Below are positions 33,213 through 41,188 of a stretch of DNA of 64,000 nucleotides, piece after piece. The stretch covers positions 1 through 64,000 of the forward strand of contig JAPKHC010000014.1 of the NCBI GenBank assembly GCA_026647215.1, in the 5' to 3' direction. This DNA comes from F1-120-MAGs118 sp013360535 (GTDB taxonomy: Bacteria; Planctomycetota; UBA1135; GCA-002686595). The position numbers were made by a program, and so were the translations under genes. Each line of letters begins with the position of its first letter. Positions within the stretch are counted from its first letter, which is position 1. The notes below the pieces were generated by a model. It made no database searches, was not told the origin of the DNA, and saw nothing but the letters and a program-made list of their open reading frames with translations.

Positions 33213-33808
33213 TGCGCGGTCGAGCCAGCCTGTGGCCCGCGGCGCTGATCGTTGCGGTGTCGTGCGCGTGTGGAGCGGGCACCGACGCTCCGAGTGCGGC
33301 GCAAGTCGAGGCCGCGACGCAGGCCGCGGAGCGTGCCTGTGGTGAGCTCCAGAAGGAGCTCGTCGCTGCGTTGGGCGAGGCCATGGGAAAGGGCGGGCCT
33401 GTGGCGGCGATCGAGGTCTGCCAGCTGCGCGCGCCGCAGCTCGCCGCGAAAGTGGGCGAAGCGGCGCGACTGGACGTCGGGCGAACGGCGCTCGGGCTGC
33501 GCAACGCGGCGAATGCCCCCGACGCGTGGGAGCGCACGACGCTCGAGGAGTTCAAGCAGTCGCTCGCTGGCGGCGCGGCTGCGGAAGGGCTCGAGAAGGT
33601 GCAGCTCGAGAAGATCGGCGACGGTCATCAGTTGCGCTACATGCGCGCGATCGCGACCCAACCCGTCTGCCTGACCTGCCATGGCGACGAGCTGCTCCCC
33701 GAGTTGCGCGAGGAGCTCGCGCGGCGCTATCCCGAGGACCGGGCCATCGGCTTCAAGGCGGGCGAGCTTCGCGGCGCCTTCACGGTCACGGTGCGACTCG
33801 ACTCGTGA
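33212..33808 (+). CDS. Tll0287-like (DUF3365) c-type haem lipoprotein
   Basis: The product has 198 residues. The N-terminus has a lipobox-like SCAC. The body resembles the DUF3365/Tll0287-like haem domain, with one c-type haem motif CLTCHG (C153, C156, H157) near the C-terminus preceded by RYMRAIATQPVC and followed by GFKAGELRGAFTVTV. Such domains are sensors or electron carriers in the periplasm. It closes the exporter operon, overlapping the previous stop by one base, and ends 1 bp from a convergent gene. A redox or metal-sensing role for the exporter is an inference. Confidence 0.8.
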   Translation: MRGRASLWPAALIVAVSCACGAGTDAPSAAQVEAATQAAERACGELQKELVAALGEAMGKGGPVAAIEVCQLRAPQLAAKVGEAARLDVGRTALGLRNAANAPDAWERTTLEEFKQSLAGGAAAEGLEKVQLEKIGDGHQLRYMRAIATQPVCLTCHGDELLPELREELARRYPEDRAIGFKAGELRGAFTVTVRLDS

Positions 33809-33809
33809 A

Positions 33810-34493
33810 CTATCGCGCGTCGCCGAGCTCGATCGGGTCGCCGAGGAACTTCGGCTGCGTGCCGAGCACGTGGGCGTCGAGCACGGCGGCGGTGCGCGCG
33901 ACGACTTCTCGCGCGCGCTGCCGCAGGCCCGCCGCGCCGCCGACGGCCTTGGCGCAGTAGCCCGAGGCCTCAAGGCCACGCGAGCGCGCGAGGAACACCG
34001 CGCGCTCCGCGTGGAAGCGCTGCGACACGATCACGAGCGAGCGCTGGCCGAAGACGAGCTCGGCGCGCACGACCGAGTCGAGCGTGCGAAAGCCCGCGTA
34101 GTCGCAGTGGATGCGCTCCGCGGGCACGCCGCGCTCGACCAGCGCCGCCTTCATCGCCGTCGGCTCGTCGTACTCCGCCGCGTGGTTGTCGCCGGACACG
34201 ATCAGGCGCTCGACGGCGCCGCCGTGGAAGAGCTCCGCCGCCGCGTCGATGCGCCGCGCGAAGTAGAGGTTGTCGCGCCCATCGGGCAGCGTCTCCGAAC
34301 AGCCCAGCACGAGCGCCACCGGTGCGCGCGGCACGTCCGCGACGCTCTCGTGGCACTGCGCCGCGGCCACGCCCCGCACCCACAGGTCGCACACGACGAG
34401 GGGCGCGCACCCAGCCAGCGCGAGCGCGACGCTCCAGCGCAGCCAGCGGCGACGAGGCCTGCGCGGCGACCCGGACTCCAGCGGACTCTCCAT
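33810..34493 (-). CDS. SanA/YdcF-like DUF218 membrane protein
   Basis: The product has 227 residues. A basic N-terminus and one membrane segment (LRWSVALALAGCAPLVVCDLWV) lead to the DUF218 core: VALVLGCSETLPDGRDNLYFARRIDAAAELFHGG, then RLIVSGDN and SLVIVSQRFHAERAVFLARSRGLEASGY. E. coli SanA, of this family, affects envelope permeability; the reaction is unknown. Its ATG overlaps the MgtC stop by one base, so the two are cotranscribed. Confidence 0.85.
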   Translation of the reverse strand: MESPLESGSPRRPRRRWLRWSVALALAGCAPLVVCDLWVRGVAAAQCHESVADVPRAPVALVLGCSETLPDGRDNLYFARRIDAAAELFHGGAVERLIVSGDNHAAEYDEPTAMKAALVERGVPAERIHCDYAGFRTLDSVVRAELVFGQRSLVIVSQRFHAERAVFLARSRGLEASGYCAKAVGGAAGLRQRAREVVARTAAVLDAHVLGTQPKFLGDPIELGDAR

Positions 34494-35215
34494 CAGTCGC
34501 CCGTCGGCTTGATCTGGAACTCGAGCACGTCGCGGCGCGACGCCAAGGTCTCGCTCAGGCGCCGCGCGTCGTCCTTGCGCGTCGAGCGGATCACCATCGC
34601 GAACTCGCTGAACTTCGAGCGCGCGTCGAAGTGGTAGTTGAGGTTGGCGATCGAGAAGCCGTGTTCCCTGACGATGCGGCGCAGCTCGTCCTCGGGAACC
34701 TGCGCCCCGCGGTCGAAACGCACGCTGAAGTGCGCGTAGAACTGCGCCGGCAGGTGCGTCTCGAGCCACCCGAACACCGACAGCGTTCCCAGCGTGAGCA
34801 CGGCCGCGACCAGCGCGGGCACGTAGAAGCCGATGCCGACCATGATGCCGATGGCGGCCGTCGTCCAGATCGAAGCGGCCGTCGTCAGGCCGCGCACTGA
34901 CAGTCCGTCGCGCAGGATCGCTCCCGCGCCGAGGAAGCCGATGCCGGTCATGATGCCCTGCGCCATGCGCGTCGGGTCGAGCGTGAAGTTCACCGCTTCG
35001 CCTTCGGGCACCCACAGCTCCTCGAAGGCTGTCAGCAGCATCAGCAGGCTCGTCGACATGCACACCAGCGCGTGCGTGCGGAAACCCGCCGGTCGGCCGC
35101 GGTAGGTGCGCTCGAACCCGATCGCGGCTCCGACGAGCAGCGCACCACCGAGACGGAACGCGATTTCGCGAATGACTTCGGGCGTGTCGAGCAGCGGCGT
35201 GAGGAGGTTGAGCAC
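34493..35215 (-). CDS. MgtC/SapB-family membrane protein
   Basis: The product has 240 residues with five membrane helices bearing MgtC signatures: GGALLVGAAIGFERTYRGRPAGFRTHALVCMS, then QGIMTGIGFLGAGAILRDGLSVRGLTTAASIWTTAAIGI. A soluble C-terminal domain (about 155-240) with an ACT-like pattern follows. The family is linked to magnesium and phosphate homeostasis. Translation starts with GTG at 35215. It lies 42 bp after the helicase gene on the same strand and overlaps the SanA-like gene. Confidence 0.9.
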   Translation of the reverse strand: MLNLLTPLLDTPEVIREIAFRLGGALLVGAAIGFERTYRGRPAGFRTHALVCMSTSLLMLLTAFEELWVPEGEAVNFTLDPTRMAQGIMTGIGFLGAGAILRDGLSVRGLTTAASIWTTAAIGIMVGIGFYVPALVAAVLTLGTLSVFGWLETHLPAQFYAHFSVRFDRGAQVPEDELRRIVREHGFSIANLNYHFDARSKFSEFAMVIRSTRKDDARRLSETLASRRDVLEFQIKPTGD

Positions 35216-35257
35216 GGCGCTACGTTGCGTTCCCGCGCGCCGCGGATCAAGGGACGA

Positions 35258-37408
35258 TCAAGAGCCCGCGCGCCGTGTGCGGCGTTTCTGCGCCTTTTCG
35301 GGGCGATCGAGATCGGGAGCCGCCTTCTCCGGCGCCGCGCCGAGCGAGGCCCGCGCCGCCGCAGCACCCTTCACGCGCTTCTTCGTCTCGCGCTGGCGCG
35401 CCTTGATCGCCGCACGAATGCCGCCGCGCGCCCCGGCCGCGCGCACGACCTGCGTCGGCGTCGGCTGGCCGGCTGCCACCCAGCCCTCCGGCGGCGGCGT
35501 GCCCTTGATCTCGTACAGGAAACGCGACGGCATCGAGGGCTGCGCCTTCCCGAACTTCACGCGCTCCTGCGTGTAGCTGATCGTGAGGTGGCGCTGCGCG
35601 CGCGTGATGCCGACGTACATCAGGCGCCGCTCTTCCTCGACCGTGTCCTCCGCGACCGAGCGCAGGTGCGGGAGCAGGCCCTCCTCGACACCGACGAGGT
35701 ACACGCGCGGGAACTCGAGCCCCTTCGCGGCGTGCAGCGTCATCAGCGTGACGACGTCCTTCTTGTGCTCGCCGTCGTCGCCGTCGTCGTTCGCCTCGAG
35801 CGTGAGGTCCTGCAGGAAGGTCGCGAAGCTCGCGTTGCGGTTCTTGCGCTGGTGACGGTCGGCGAGCTCGAGCAGCTCGGTCACGGCCGTCCAGCGCTGC
35901 GTGCGCGTCAGCTCGTCGGGGTACAGGCGCTCGATCTCGTTCTTGTAGCCGACGGCGTCGAGCAGCCGCTCGATGCGCTGCGGCAGCGCGAGGCTCTCGC
36001 TCGCGTGCGCGGCCGTCGCGACGAGCTTGCGGAAGTCGCGCACCGCGTGGATCGCGCTGTCGGGCACGCCGGGAATGGCCTCGGCCTCGAAGGCCTTGGC
36101 GAGCGTGAGCCCGTGCGCCGTCGCGTGCTCGAGCGCGTTGTCGAGGCTCGCCTTGCCGACGCCGCGTGGTGGGCAGTTGATGACGCGCAGCAGCGAGACC
36201 TCGTCCTCGGGCGCCACCCCGAGCTTGAGGTACGCCATCACGTCGCGCACTTCCTTGCGGTCGAAGTAGCTCATCCCGCCGACGAGCACGTAGGGAATCG
36301 CGCGCGCGCGAAACTGCGTCTCGAAGGCGCGCGCGAGCGCCGAGGCGCGGAACAGCACCGCGAACTGCCCGAACTTCGCCTCGCGGCGGTCGACCAGGTG
36401 CTTGATCTCGCGCGCGATGTGGTCGGCTTCCTCGTCGTCGTCCTTGAGCGCGACCGCGCTCACCGGCGCGCCGTCGCCGAAGGCCGAGCGCAGCGTCTTG
36501 CCCAGCCGCTTGGGGTTGTTCGCGATCACGCGGTTCGCCGCGCCGAGGATCTGCGCCGTCGAGCGGTAGTTCGTCTCCAGCCGCACGACCTTCGCGCCGG
36601 GGAAGTCGCGCTCGAACGACAGGATCTTCGTCACGTCGGCGCCGCGCCAGCCGTAGATCGACTGGTCGTCGTCGCCGACGACGCACAGGTTGCGGTGCGC
36701 GCCTGCGATGGCCTTGACGATCTCGTACTGCGGGCCGTTGGTGTCCTGGTACTCGTCGACCATCACGTAGCGGAAGCGGCGCGCGTACTGCTCGCGCACT
36801 TCCTTCTTCGCGAGCAGCCGCAGCGTGTAGAGCAGGAGGTCGTCGAAGTCGAGCGTCTTCGAGCGCCGCAGCTGCTCGTCGTACTGCTTGTAGGCGCGCG
36901 CGACGAGCTCCTCCTCGTCCGTGGCCGCCTTGCCCAGCACGCTGTCGGGGTCGACGAGGCGGTTCTTCATCAGCGAGATGCGCGACTGCAGCTGCGCCGG
37001 CTGCACCGACGTGTCGGCCACACGCAGCTCGCGCAGCACGCCGCGCACCGTCGAGACCTGATCCGACGCGTCGCAGATCGTGAAGCCGCCGCCCAGCCCG
37101 ATGTGCGCGCCGTGCTCGCGCAGCGCGTTGAGGCAGAAGCTGTGGAACGTGCCGACGAAGAGCTTCTCGGCGCGCTCCTTCCCCACGAGCTTGCCGACGC
37201 GCTCGCGCATCTCGCGCGCGGCCTTGTTCGTGAAGGTCATCGCGAGGATGTTGTCGGGCGCGACGCCCTTCTCGAGCAGGTGCGCGATGCGCACCGTGAT
37301 CACGCGCGTCTTGCCCGAGCCTGCGCCGGCGAGCACGAGCACGCTGCCTTCCGTCGCGACGACGGCGGCACGCTGCTCCGCGTTCAGTCCCTCGAGCAGT
37401 TTCGACAT
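35258..37408 (-). CDS. UvrD/PcrA-type superfamily 1 DNA helicase
   Basis: The product has 716 residues. Motifs in order: Q-motif GLNAEQRAAV, Walker A AGAGSGKT (27-34), Ia MTFTNKAAREM, II DEYQDT (218-223), III GDDDQSIYGWRGAD (245-258), IV LETNYRST, V LMTLHAAKGLEFPRVYL and VI EERRLMYVGITRAQ. It unwinds DNA 3'-5' using ATP, in repair and replication restart. The C-terminal 70 residues are a basic, Ala/Lys-rich tail as in PcrA/UvrD. ATG 37408 is preceded by TAACTT at 9 nt, so the message is probably leaderless. Length is typical. Confidence 0.93.
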   Translation of the reverse strand: MSKLLEGLNAEQRAAVVATEGSVLVLAGAGSGKTRVITVRIAHLLEKGVAPDNILAMTFTNKAAREMRERVGKLVGKERAEKLFVGTFHSFCLNALREHGAHIGLGGGFTICDASDQVSTVRGVLRELRVADTSVQPAQLQSRISLMKNRLVDPDSVLGKAATDEEELVARAYKQYDEQLRRSKTLDFDDLLLYTLRLLAKKEVREQYARRFRYVMVDEYQDTNGPQYEIVKAIAGAHRNLCVVGDDDQSIYGWRGADVTKILSFERDFPGAKVVRLETNYRSTAQILGAANRVIANNPKRLGKTLRSAFGDGAPVSAVALKDDDEEADHIAREIKHLVDRREAKFGQFAVLFRASALARAFETQFRARAIPYVLVGGMSYFDRKEVRDVMAYLKLGVAPEDEVSLLRVINCPPRGVGKASLDNALEHATAHGLTLAKAFEAEAIPGVPDSAIHAVRDFRKLVATAAHASESLALPQRIERLLDAVGYKNEIERLYPDELTRTQRWTAVTELLELADRHQRKNRNASFATFLQDLTLEANDDGDDGEHKKDVVTLMTLHAAKGLEFPRVYLVGVEEGLLPHLRSVAEDTVEEERRLMYVGITRAQRHLTISYTQERVKFGKAQPSMPSRFLYEIKGTPPPEGWVAAGQPTPTQVVRAAGARGGIRAAIKARQRETKKRVKGAAAARASLGAAPEKAAPDLDRPEKAQKRRTRRAGS

Positions 37409-37417
37409 GGGCGGCGG

Positions 37418-37423
37418 AAGTTA
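37418..37423 (-). promoter_or_regulatory. -10-like TAACTT, 9 nt before the helicase start
   Basis: Minus-strand hexamer placing transcription at or next to the ATG at 37408; no Shine-Dalgarno sequence intervenes. Confidence 0.45.
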
Positions 37424-37470
37424 CCGCGCGAGCCTCGCACCGCAAGCGCGAAAGGGCTTCTTCGCACGCG

Positions 37471-37812
37471 TCACTGGCCGTCGAACACGCTCGCCCACGC
37501 GCTCTCGTTGAAGCCGACGAGCCACGTGTCGCCGACCCGCAGCGCCGGGGCGCGCAAGTTGCCGCCGGGACCGAGCGTCGCAGCGAGCGCCTCCGGCTTC
37601 AGCGCGAGCTCGCTCGCGGTCTTGCCCTTCGCGACCACGACACGCCGCGCGCCCTTGAACAGCGCGGTCAGATCCGCGAGCGCGAAGCTCACCTTGCGCG
37701 CGTCCACCACCTCACGGGTGGTGAGCCCACGCGACGCGAGGAACGCGTCGGCGCGGCTGCAGCCCGTTCAGTTCCGTCGGTGCAGGTACCAGTCGACTTG
37801 GGGCGTCTTCAT
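37471..37812 (-). CDS. ArsC-family selenoprotein (in-frame UGA read as selenocysteine)
   Basis: The frame from ATG 37812 reads MKTPQVDWYLHRRN, then TGA (37770-37768), then TGCSRADAFLASRGLTTREV and continues without interruption to 37471: 113 residues with Sec at 15. In ArsC-family proteins this place holds CxxC followed by a helix of the KADAFL kind; here it is U-x-x-C (U15, C18). The downstream part has the expected GGNLRAPALRVGDTWLVGF. Thus the TGA replaces the first redox Cys rather than ending the gene. Starting at an internal GTG would lose the active site. A promoter TATCTT lies 6 nt before the ATG and a SECIS-like hairpin follows the UGA. It would act as a thiol/selenol oxidoreductase; arsenate as substrate is not shown. 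Confidence 0.85.
37725..37757 (-). promoter_or_regulatory. SECIS-like stem-loop after the UGA codon
   Basis: In the mRNA, GACGCG-UUCCU-CGCGUC forms a perfect 6-bp stem (37749-37744 with 37738-37733), extended below by seven more pairs with two single-base bulges. The apical loop lies 25-29 nt after the UGA and opens with GU if the closing G-C pair breathes, matching the spacing and G-U requirement known for bacterial SECIS elements bound by SelB. Confidence 0.6.
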
Positions 37813-37818
37813 GCGCGA

Positions 37819-37824
37819 AAGATA
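37819..37824 (-). promoter_or_regulatory. -10-like TATCTT, 6 nt before the selenoprotein start
   Basis: Minus-strand hexamer that would give a leaderless message starting at the ATG at 37812. Divergent from the esterase promoter 28 bp away. Confidence 0.5.
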
Positions 37825-37852
37825 GCGGATCGCGCGCTCGCCGCGGCGTCGG

Positions 37853-37858
37853 TAACCT
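37853..37858 (+). promoter_or_regulatory. -10-like TAACCT, 9 nt before the esterase start
   Basis: Plus-strand hexamer placing transcription at or next to the ATG at 37868; no Shine-Dalgarno sequence is present. Confidence 0.45.
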
Positions 37859-37867
37859 CTGCGCCCC

Positions 37868-38542
37868 ATGTCGAACGCCGAGCTGCTCCCTTGCGTCGAG
37901 ATCGAGCCGGAGGTCCCCGCGCGCGCCTGCGTCATCTGGCTGCATGGCCTCGGCGCCGACGGCCACGACTTCGAGCCGATCGTGCCGGAGCTGCGCCTCC
38001 CGCGCGAGCTTGGAGTGCGTTTCCTGCTGCCGCACGCGCCGTCGATCCCCGTCACGCTCAACGGCGGCATGCGCATGCCCGCGTGGTACGACATCCGCGA
38101 CCTCGACCTGCGCACGCGCCACGATCCCGTCGGCATCGCGCGCTCGCGCGAGCAGGTCGAGGCGCTGATCGCGCGCGAGGTGGCGCGCGGCATTCCGGCG
38201 CGGCGCATCGCGCTCGTCGGTTTCAGCCAGGGCGGAGCGATCGCGCTGCACACGGCGCTGCGTCATCCCGAGCGCCTCGCCTGCGCCATCGGGCTCTCGA
38301 CCTATCTCGTGCTGCCCGAGACGCTTGGCCCCGAGGCGAGCGAAGCCAATCGCGACCTTCCGATCCTGATGGTGCACGGCGTGCACGATCCGATGGTGAC
38401 CTACGAGCGCGGCGCCGCCTCGCGCGACAAGCTGGTCGAGCTCGGCTACGCGGTCGACTTCAAGTCGTACCCGATGATGCACGAGGTCTGCCTCGAGGAA
38501 GTGCGCGACGTCGCGCGGGCGCTTGCAACCACGCTGAAATGA
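37868..38542 (+). CDS. Alpha/beta-hydrolase carboxylesterase (phospholipase/carboxylesterase family)
   Basis: The product has 224 residues of the acyl-protein-thioesterase-like esterase family. Features are the oxyanion turn IWLHGLGADGHDFEP, nucleophile S120 in GFSQGG, the conserved PAWYDI segment, D174 in HGVHDPMV and H205 in YPMMHEVC. It hydrolyses short-chain or lysophospholipid esters in the cytoplasm. Its stop overlaps the next start (ATGA), so it is coupled with the flavin-type protein. Confidence 0.9.
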   Translation: MSNAELLPCVEIEPEVPARACVIWLHGLGADGHDFEPIVPELRLPRELGVRFLLPHAPSIPVTLNGGMRMPAWYDIRDLDLRTRHDPVGIARSREQVEALIAREVARGIPARRIALVGFSQGGAIALHTALRHPERLACAIGLSTYLVLPETLGPEASEANRDLPILMVHGVHDPMVTYERGAASRDKLVELGYAVDFKSYPMMHEVCLEEVRDVARALATTLK

Positions 38543-39000
38543 GCGACACCACGCTTTCGCGCGCGGGATTGCTCACGTTCCTGCGCGAGCACCGCTACGG
38601 CGCACTCGGCACCCGCGCGGACGACGGCTCGCCGCAGGTCGCGCTGATGGGACTCGCGGTCACCGACGACTTCGAGTTCGTGTTCGACACGCTCGCGACC
38701 ACGCGCAAGGTCGCGAACCTGCGGCGCGACGCACGCTGCGCGCTCACGTTCGGCTCGACCGGCGGCGCGGACCATCGCACGCTGCAGGTCGAGGGCCTCG
38801 CCGACGAGCTGCACGGCGCCGAGCTCGAGCGCCTGAAGCAGTCGTATTTCGCGGCCTTCCCGCAGGGCCGCGAGCGCGCGAGCTGGCCGGGGCTCACCTA
38901 CTGGCGCGTGCGCCCGCACTGGGCGCGCTTCAGCGATTTCGGCGCGACGCCGCCGCTCGTGCTCACGCACGACGCGACGGCGCTCGCGAACCTGCGCTGA
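38539..39000 (+). CDS. Pyridoxamine 5'-phosphate oxidase-like flavin-binding protein
   Basis: The product has 153 residues with the split-barrel fold of the PNPOx/F420-dependent oxidoreductase group: FLREHRYGALGTRADDGSPQVALMG, then FVFDTLATTRKVANLRRDARCALTFG and a closing WRVRPHWARFSDFG. It probably binds FMN, F420 or haem; the substrate is unknown. It is translationally coupled to the esterase gene and converges with the ThuA gene, with only 3 bp between stops. Confidence 0.8.
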   Translation: MSDTTLSRAGLLTFLREHRYGALGTRADDGSPQVALMGLAVTDDFEFVFDTLATTRKVANLRRDARCALTFGSTGGADHRTLQVEGLADELHGAELERLKQSYFAAFPQGRERASWPGLTYWRVRPHWARFSDFGATPPLVLTHDATALANLR

Positions 39001-39003
39001 CGC

Positions 39004-40944
39004 TCAGGGCAGCGGCTGCAGCCGGATGTCCTTGAACTGGATCGGCGCGCCCTCCGACTGCAGGCAGATCTTGCCGGGCACCTCGAGCACGTCCGTCGCG
39101 ACGTTGAGCACCTGCCCGTTGACCTCCAAGGTCACCGTGCCGTGGTCGACCGTGATGCGGTAGTGGTTCCACTCGCCCAGCGGCTTCTCGTTGGCGTGCG
39201 TCTTCTTCGCGTTGCGGCCGTTCGTGCGCTCGGGCGCCGTCTTGCACGGGAACTCCTTGATCACCCAGAAATCGCCCGCGCTGCCGTCCTGCAGCTGCGC
39301 CTCGAGCGACTTCGGCCACACGCCGTCCTCCTCGATCATGCGCAGGAGCACGCCACTGTTGCGGTTGCCGCCGGCCTTCGGATCCCAGCGCCAGTCGAGC
39401 TCGAGCACGTAGTTCGTGTAGTCGGCGGTCGTGCGGATGTAGCCCGCGGGCTGACCCTTGCACGCCAGGACGCCGTCGGCGCCGACCGTCCACACGCTCT
39501 CGAGCTTCGACTCGCTCGAGCCGATCCACGTCCAGCCCGCGAGGTCCTGGCCATTGAAGAGCGCGATCGAGCCGGCCGTGATCGGGCGCACGCGCATCGC
39601 GCGGTAGTGCACCTCGTCGCCGTGGTCCTGCAGCGCGATGTGGCCGCGCGCGTTGGTCATGAACTGCAGCGGGCTGGTGAGCGGCGCGAACTTGCTCTTC
39701 GCGACGCGCTCCTTGCCGTCCGCGCTGCCGAAGTCGCAGGCCGCGACGAGGTTGCCGTTCAGGAAGTGCGCGACCTTGAAGCCCTGCACGACGATGCGCC
39801 CCTCGTTCCACTCGCCCTTCGAGAGCGGTTGCGCCGCCGGATCCGCCGGGCAGATGTCGTACAGCGCGCCCGCCGAGTGGTTGTAGTCGATCGCGCCATC
39901 GAAGTACCCGTTGTCGAGCACCTGATACTCGGGCCCGGAGTACCACGTCGGCCCGTCGAGCTCGACCACGCGGTACATGACGCCGCTGTTGGCCTTGGCC
40001 GTCACCTTCCACTCGAACTGGAACTCGAAGTCGCCGAACTGCTCGCGCGTGACGAGGTCACCGCCGCCGCCGCCCTTCGCGCTCACCAGCGCACCGTCGC
40101 GCACGCTCCAGCCCTTGGCCGGGAACGAGTCGCCCTTGTAGGAGCGCCACGCGTCCGTGTTCGTGCCATCGAAAAGCGTGATCCAGCCGCCCGCGCTCGG
40201 CGCCTGCACTTCGCCGGTCGCGGCCCACTCGACGCCGCGCGCGATCAGGCGCTGGAACTGCGGATCCTCGTGGCTCACGCGCGACGACTCGACCCCCGGC
40301 CACACGTGCCCGAGCGGAGTGTGGAACACGCGGCCCTTGCCGTAGCTGCCCACGAGGATCATCGGCTCGTCCTCGCCCGTGCCACCCGACTCCTTCGACG
40401 AGAACGCGACCGCGAGCGTGCGATGGTTCGCTCCGTCGGCGCGCACGAGGTTGTGGTAGAGCTCGTCGGGATGCTGCTTCACCTCGCCCAAGCCCGCCGT
40501 GATCGGATGCGTGGCGTCGAGCACGCGCAGGTCGAACGGGTGGAACTTCCCGTGACCGGTGCCGTCGCGCCACAGGTCGCCGACGAGCTTCTCGTACTCG
40601 GTCCAGCCGGGGAAGGCGTTGTTCGCCGCGTGCGTCACCGCGACACCGAGTCCGCCCTCGACCGCCGCGAGGAAGTTCTTCTCGGCCGCCTCGCCCCAGC
40701 GCGGCCCGTTGTAGTCGAGCAGCACGACCTTGTAGCGGCCGAGCACCGCGGCGTTCGCGAGCGCCTCACCAGGCGAGTACGTGATGTCGACCGTGAAGCG
40801 CCCGGTCGCCTCGAGCATCTTCTCGAACGACGGCGCGGTCCATTGCCAGTCGTGGTTGTTGGCGCCGCTGACCACGAGCACGGGGATGGCGGTTTCCTGG
40901 ACCACGGGCAGCGCGAGCGCCGCCAGCACGAGAGCGATCGACAT
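39004..40944 (-). CDS. Exported ThuA protein fused to two 3-keto-disaccharide hydrolase (DUF1080) domains
   Basis: The product has 646 residues. A signal segment (SIALVLAALALPVVQ) leads to a ThuA glutamine-amidotransferase-like domain (about 18-245: VLVVSGANNHDWQWTAPSFEKML, VTHAANNAFPGWTEYEKLVG, HPDELYHN, PLGHVWPG). Two concanavalin-like DUF1080 domains follow (about 252-440 starting WITLFDGTNTDAW; about 455-646 starting IALFNGQDLAGW). DUF1080 proteins of Bacteroidetes act on 3-keto-glycosides, and ThuA proteins are implicated in 3-keto sugar metabolism. It probably degrades sugars in the periplasm. AAGGAG lies upstream, and TAGGAT at 40979-40974 is a likely -10. Confidence 0.9.
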   Translation of the reverse strand: MSIALVLAALALPVVQETAIPVLVVSGANNHDWQWTAPSFEKMLEATGRFTVDITYSPGEALANAAVLGRYKVVLLDYNGPRWGEAAEKNFLAAVEGGLGVAVTHAANNAFPGWTEYEKLVGDLWRDGTGHGKFHPFDLRVLDATHPITAGLGEVKQHPDELYHNLVRADGANHRTLAVAFSSKESGGTGEDEPMILVGSYGKGRVFHTPLGHVWPGVESSRVSHEDPQFQRLIARGVEWAATGEVQAPSAGGWITLFDGTNTDAWRSYKGDSFPAKGWSVRDGALVSAKGGGGGDLVTREQFGDFEFQFEWKVTAKANSGVMYRVVELDGPTWYSGPEYQVLDNGYFDGAIDYNHSAGALYDICPADPAAQPLSKGEWNEGRIVVQGFKVAHFLNGNLVAACDFGSADGKERVAKSKFAPLTSPLQFMTNARGHIALQDHGDEVHYRAMRVRPITAGSIALFNGQDLAGWTWIGSSESKLESVWTVGADGVLACKGQPAGYIRTTADYTNYVLELDWRWDPKAGGNRNSGVLLRMIEEDGVWPKSLEAQLQDGSAGDFWVIKEFPCKTAPERTNGRNAKKTHANEKPLGEWNHYRITVDHGTVTLEVNGQVLNVATDVLEVPGKICLQSEGAPIQFKDIRLQPLP

Positions 40945-41112
40945 CGGGAGGCTCCTTCCTTCGAGGGCGCCGCATCCTAGCGGCGCCGCGTGCGCCGTCC
41001 CGCGCGGCTTCGATCGGGAAGTTGTTTCCCGCCGCCGGCGCCGGGCCCGGTCGATTCCTCGGAAAATGCTCGACAGGTCGCCGCCCCATCGCCTTCGCGC
41101 CCGAGCGCGAGA

Positions 41113-41118
41113 TACGTT
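41113..41118 (+). promoter_or_regulatory. -10-like TACGTT upstream of the first P-domain protein
   Basis: TANNNT hexamer about 70 nt before ATG 41189. The leader contains AAAGGA 11 nt before the start, so this gene has a conventional leader. Weak call. Confidence 0.3.
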
Positions 41119-41188
41119 GCAACAGGGGCAGCGGCGACCCGTTGCGTCGCGCGCCCCGCCAACCCAGCTCCAAAGGACCACGCACCGC

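Noticed and set aside
37471..37710. A 79-residue protein starting at the internal GTG instead of a selenoprotein
   Set aside because: It would lack the redox motif and half of the thioredoxin-like fold, and the promoter lies before the upstream ATG.
37702..37723. Second hairpin (ACCACC-CGUGA-GGUGGU) as the SECIS element
   Set aside because: It is a perfect 6-bp stem with GU in the loop, but the loop is more than 50 nt after the UGA, outside the usual bacterial range; the nearer hairpin is preferred.
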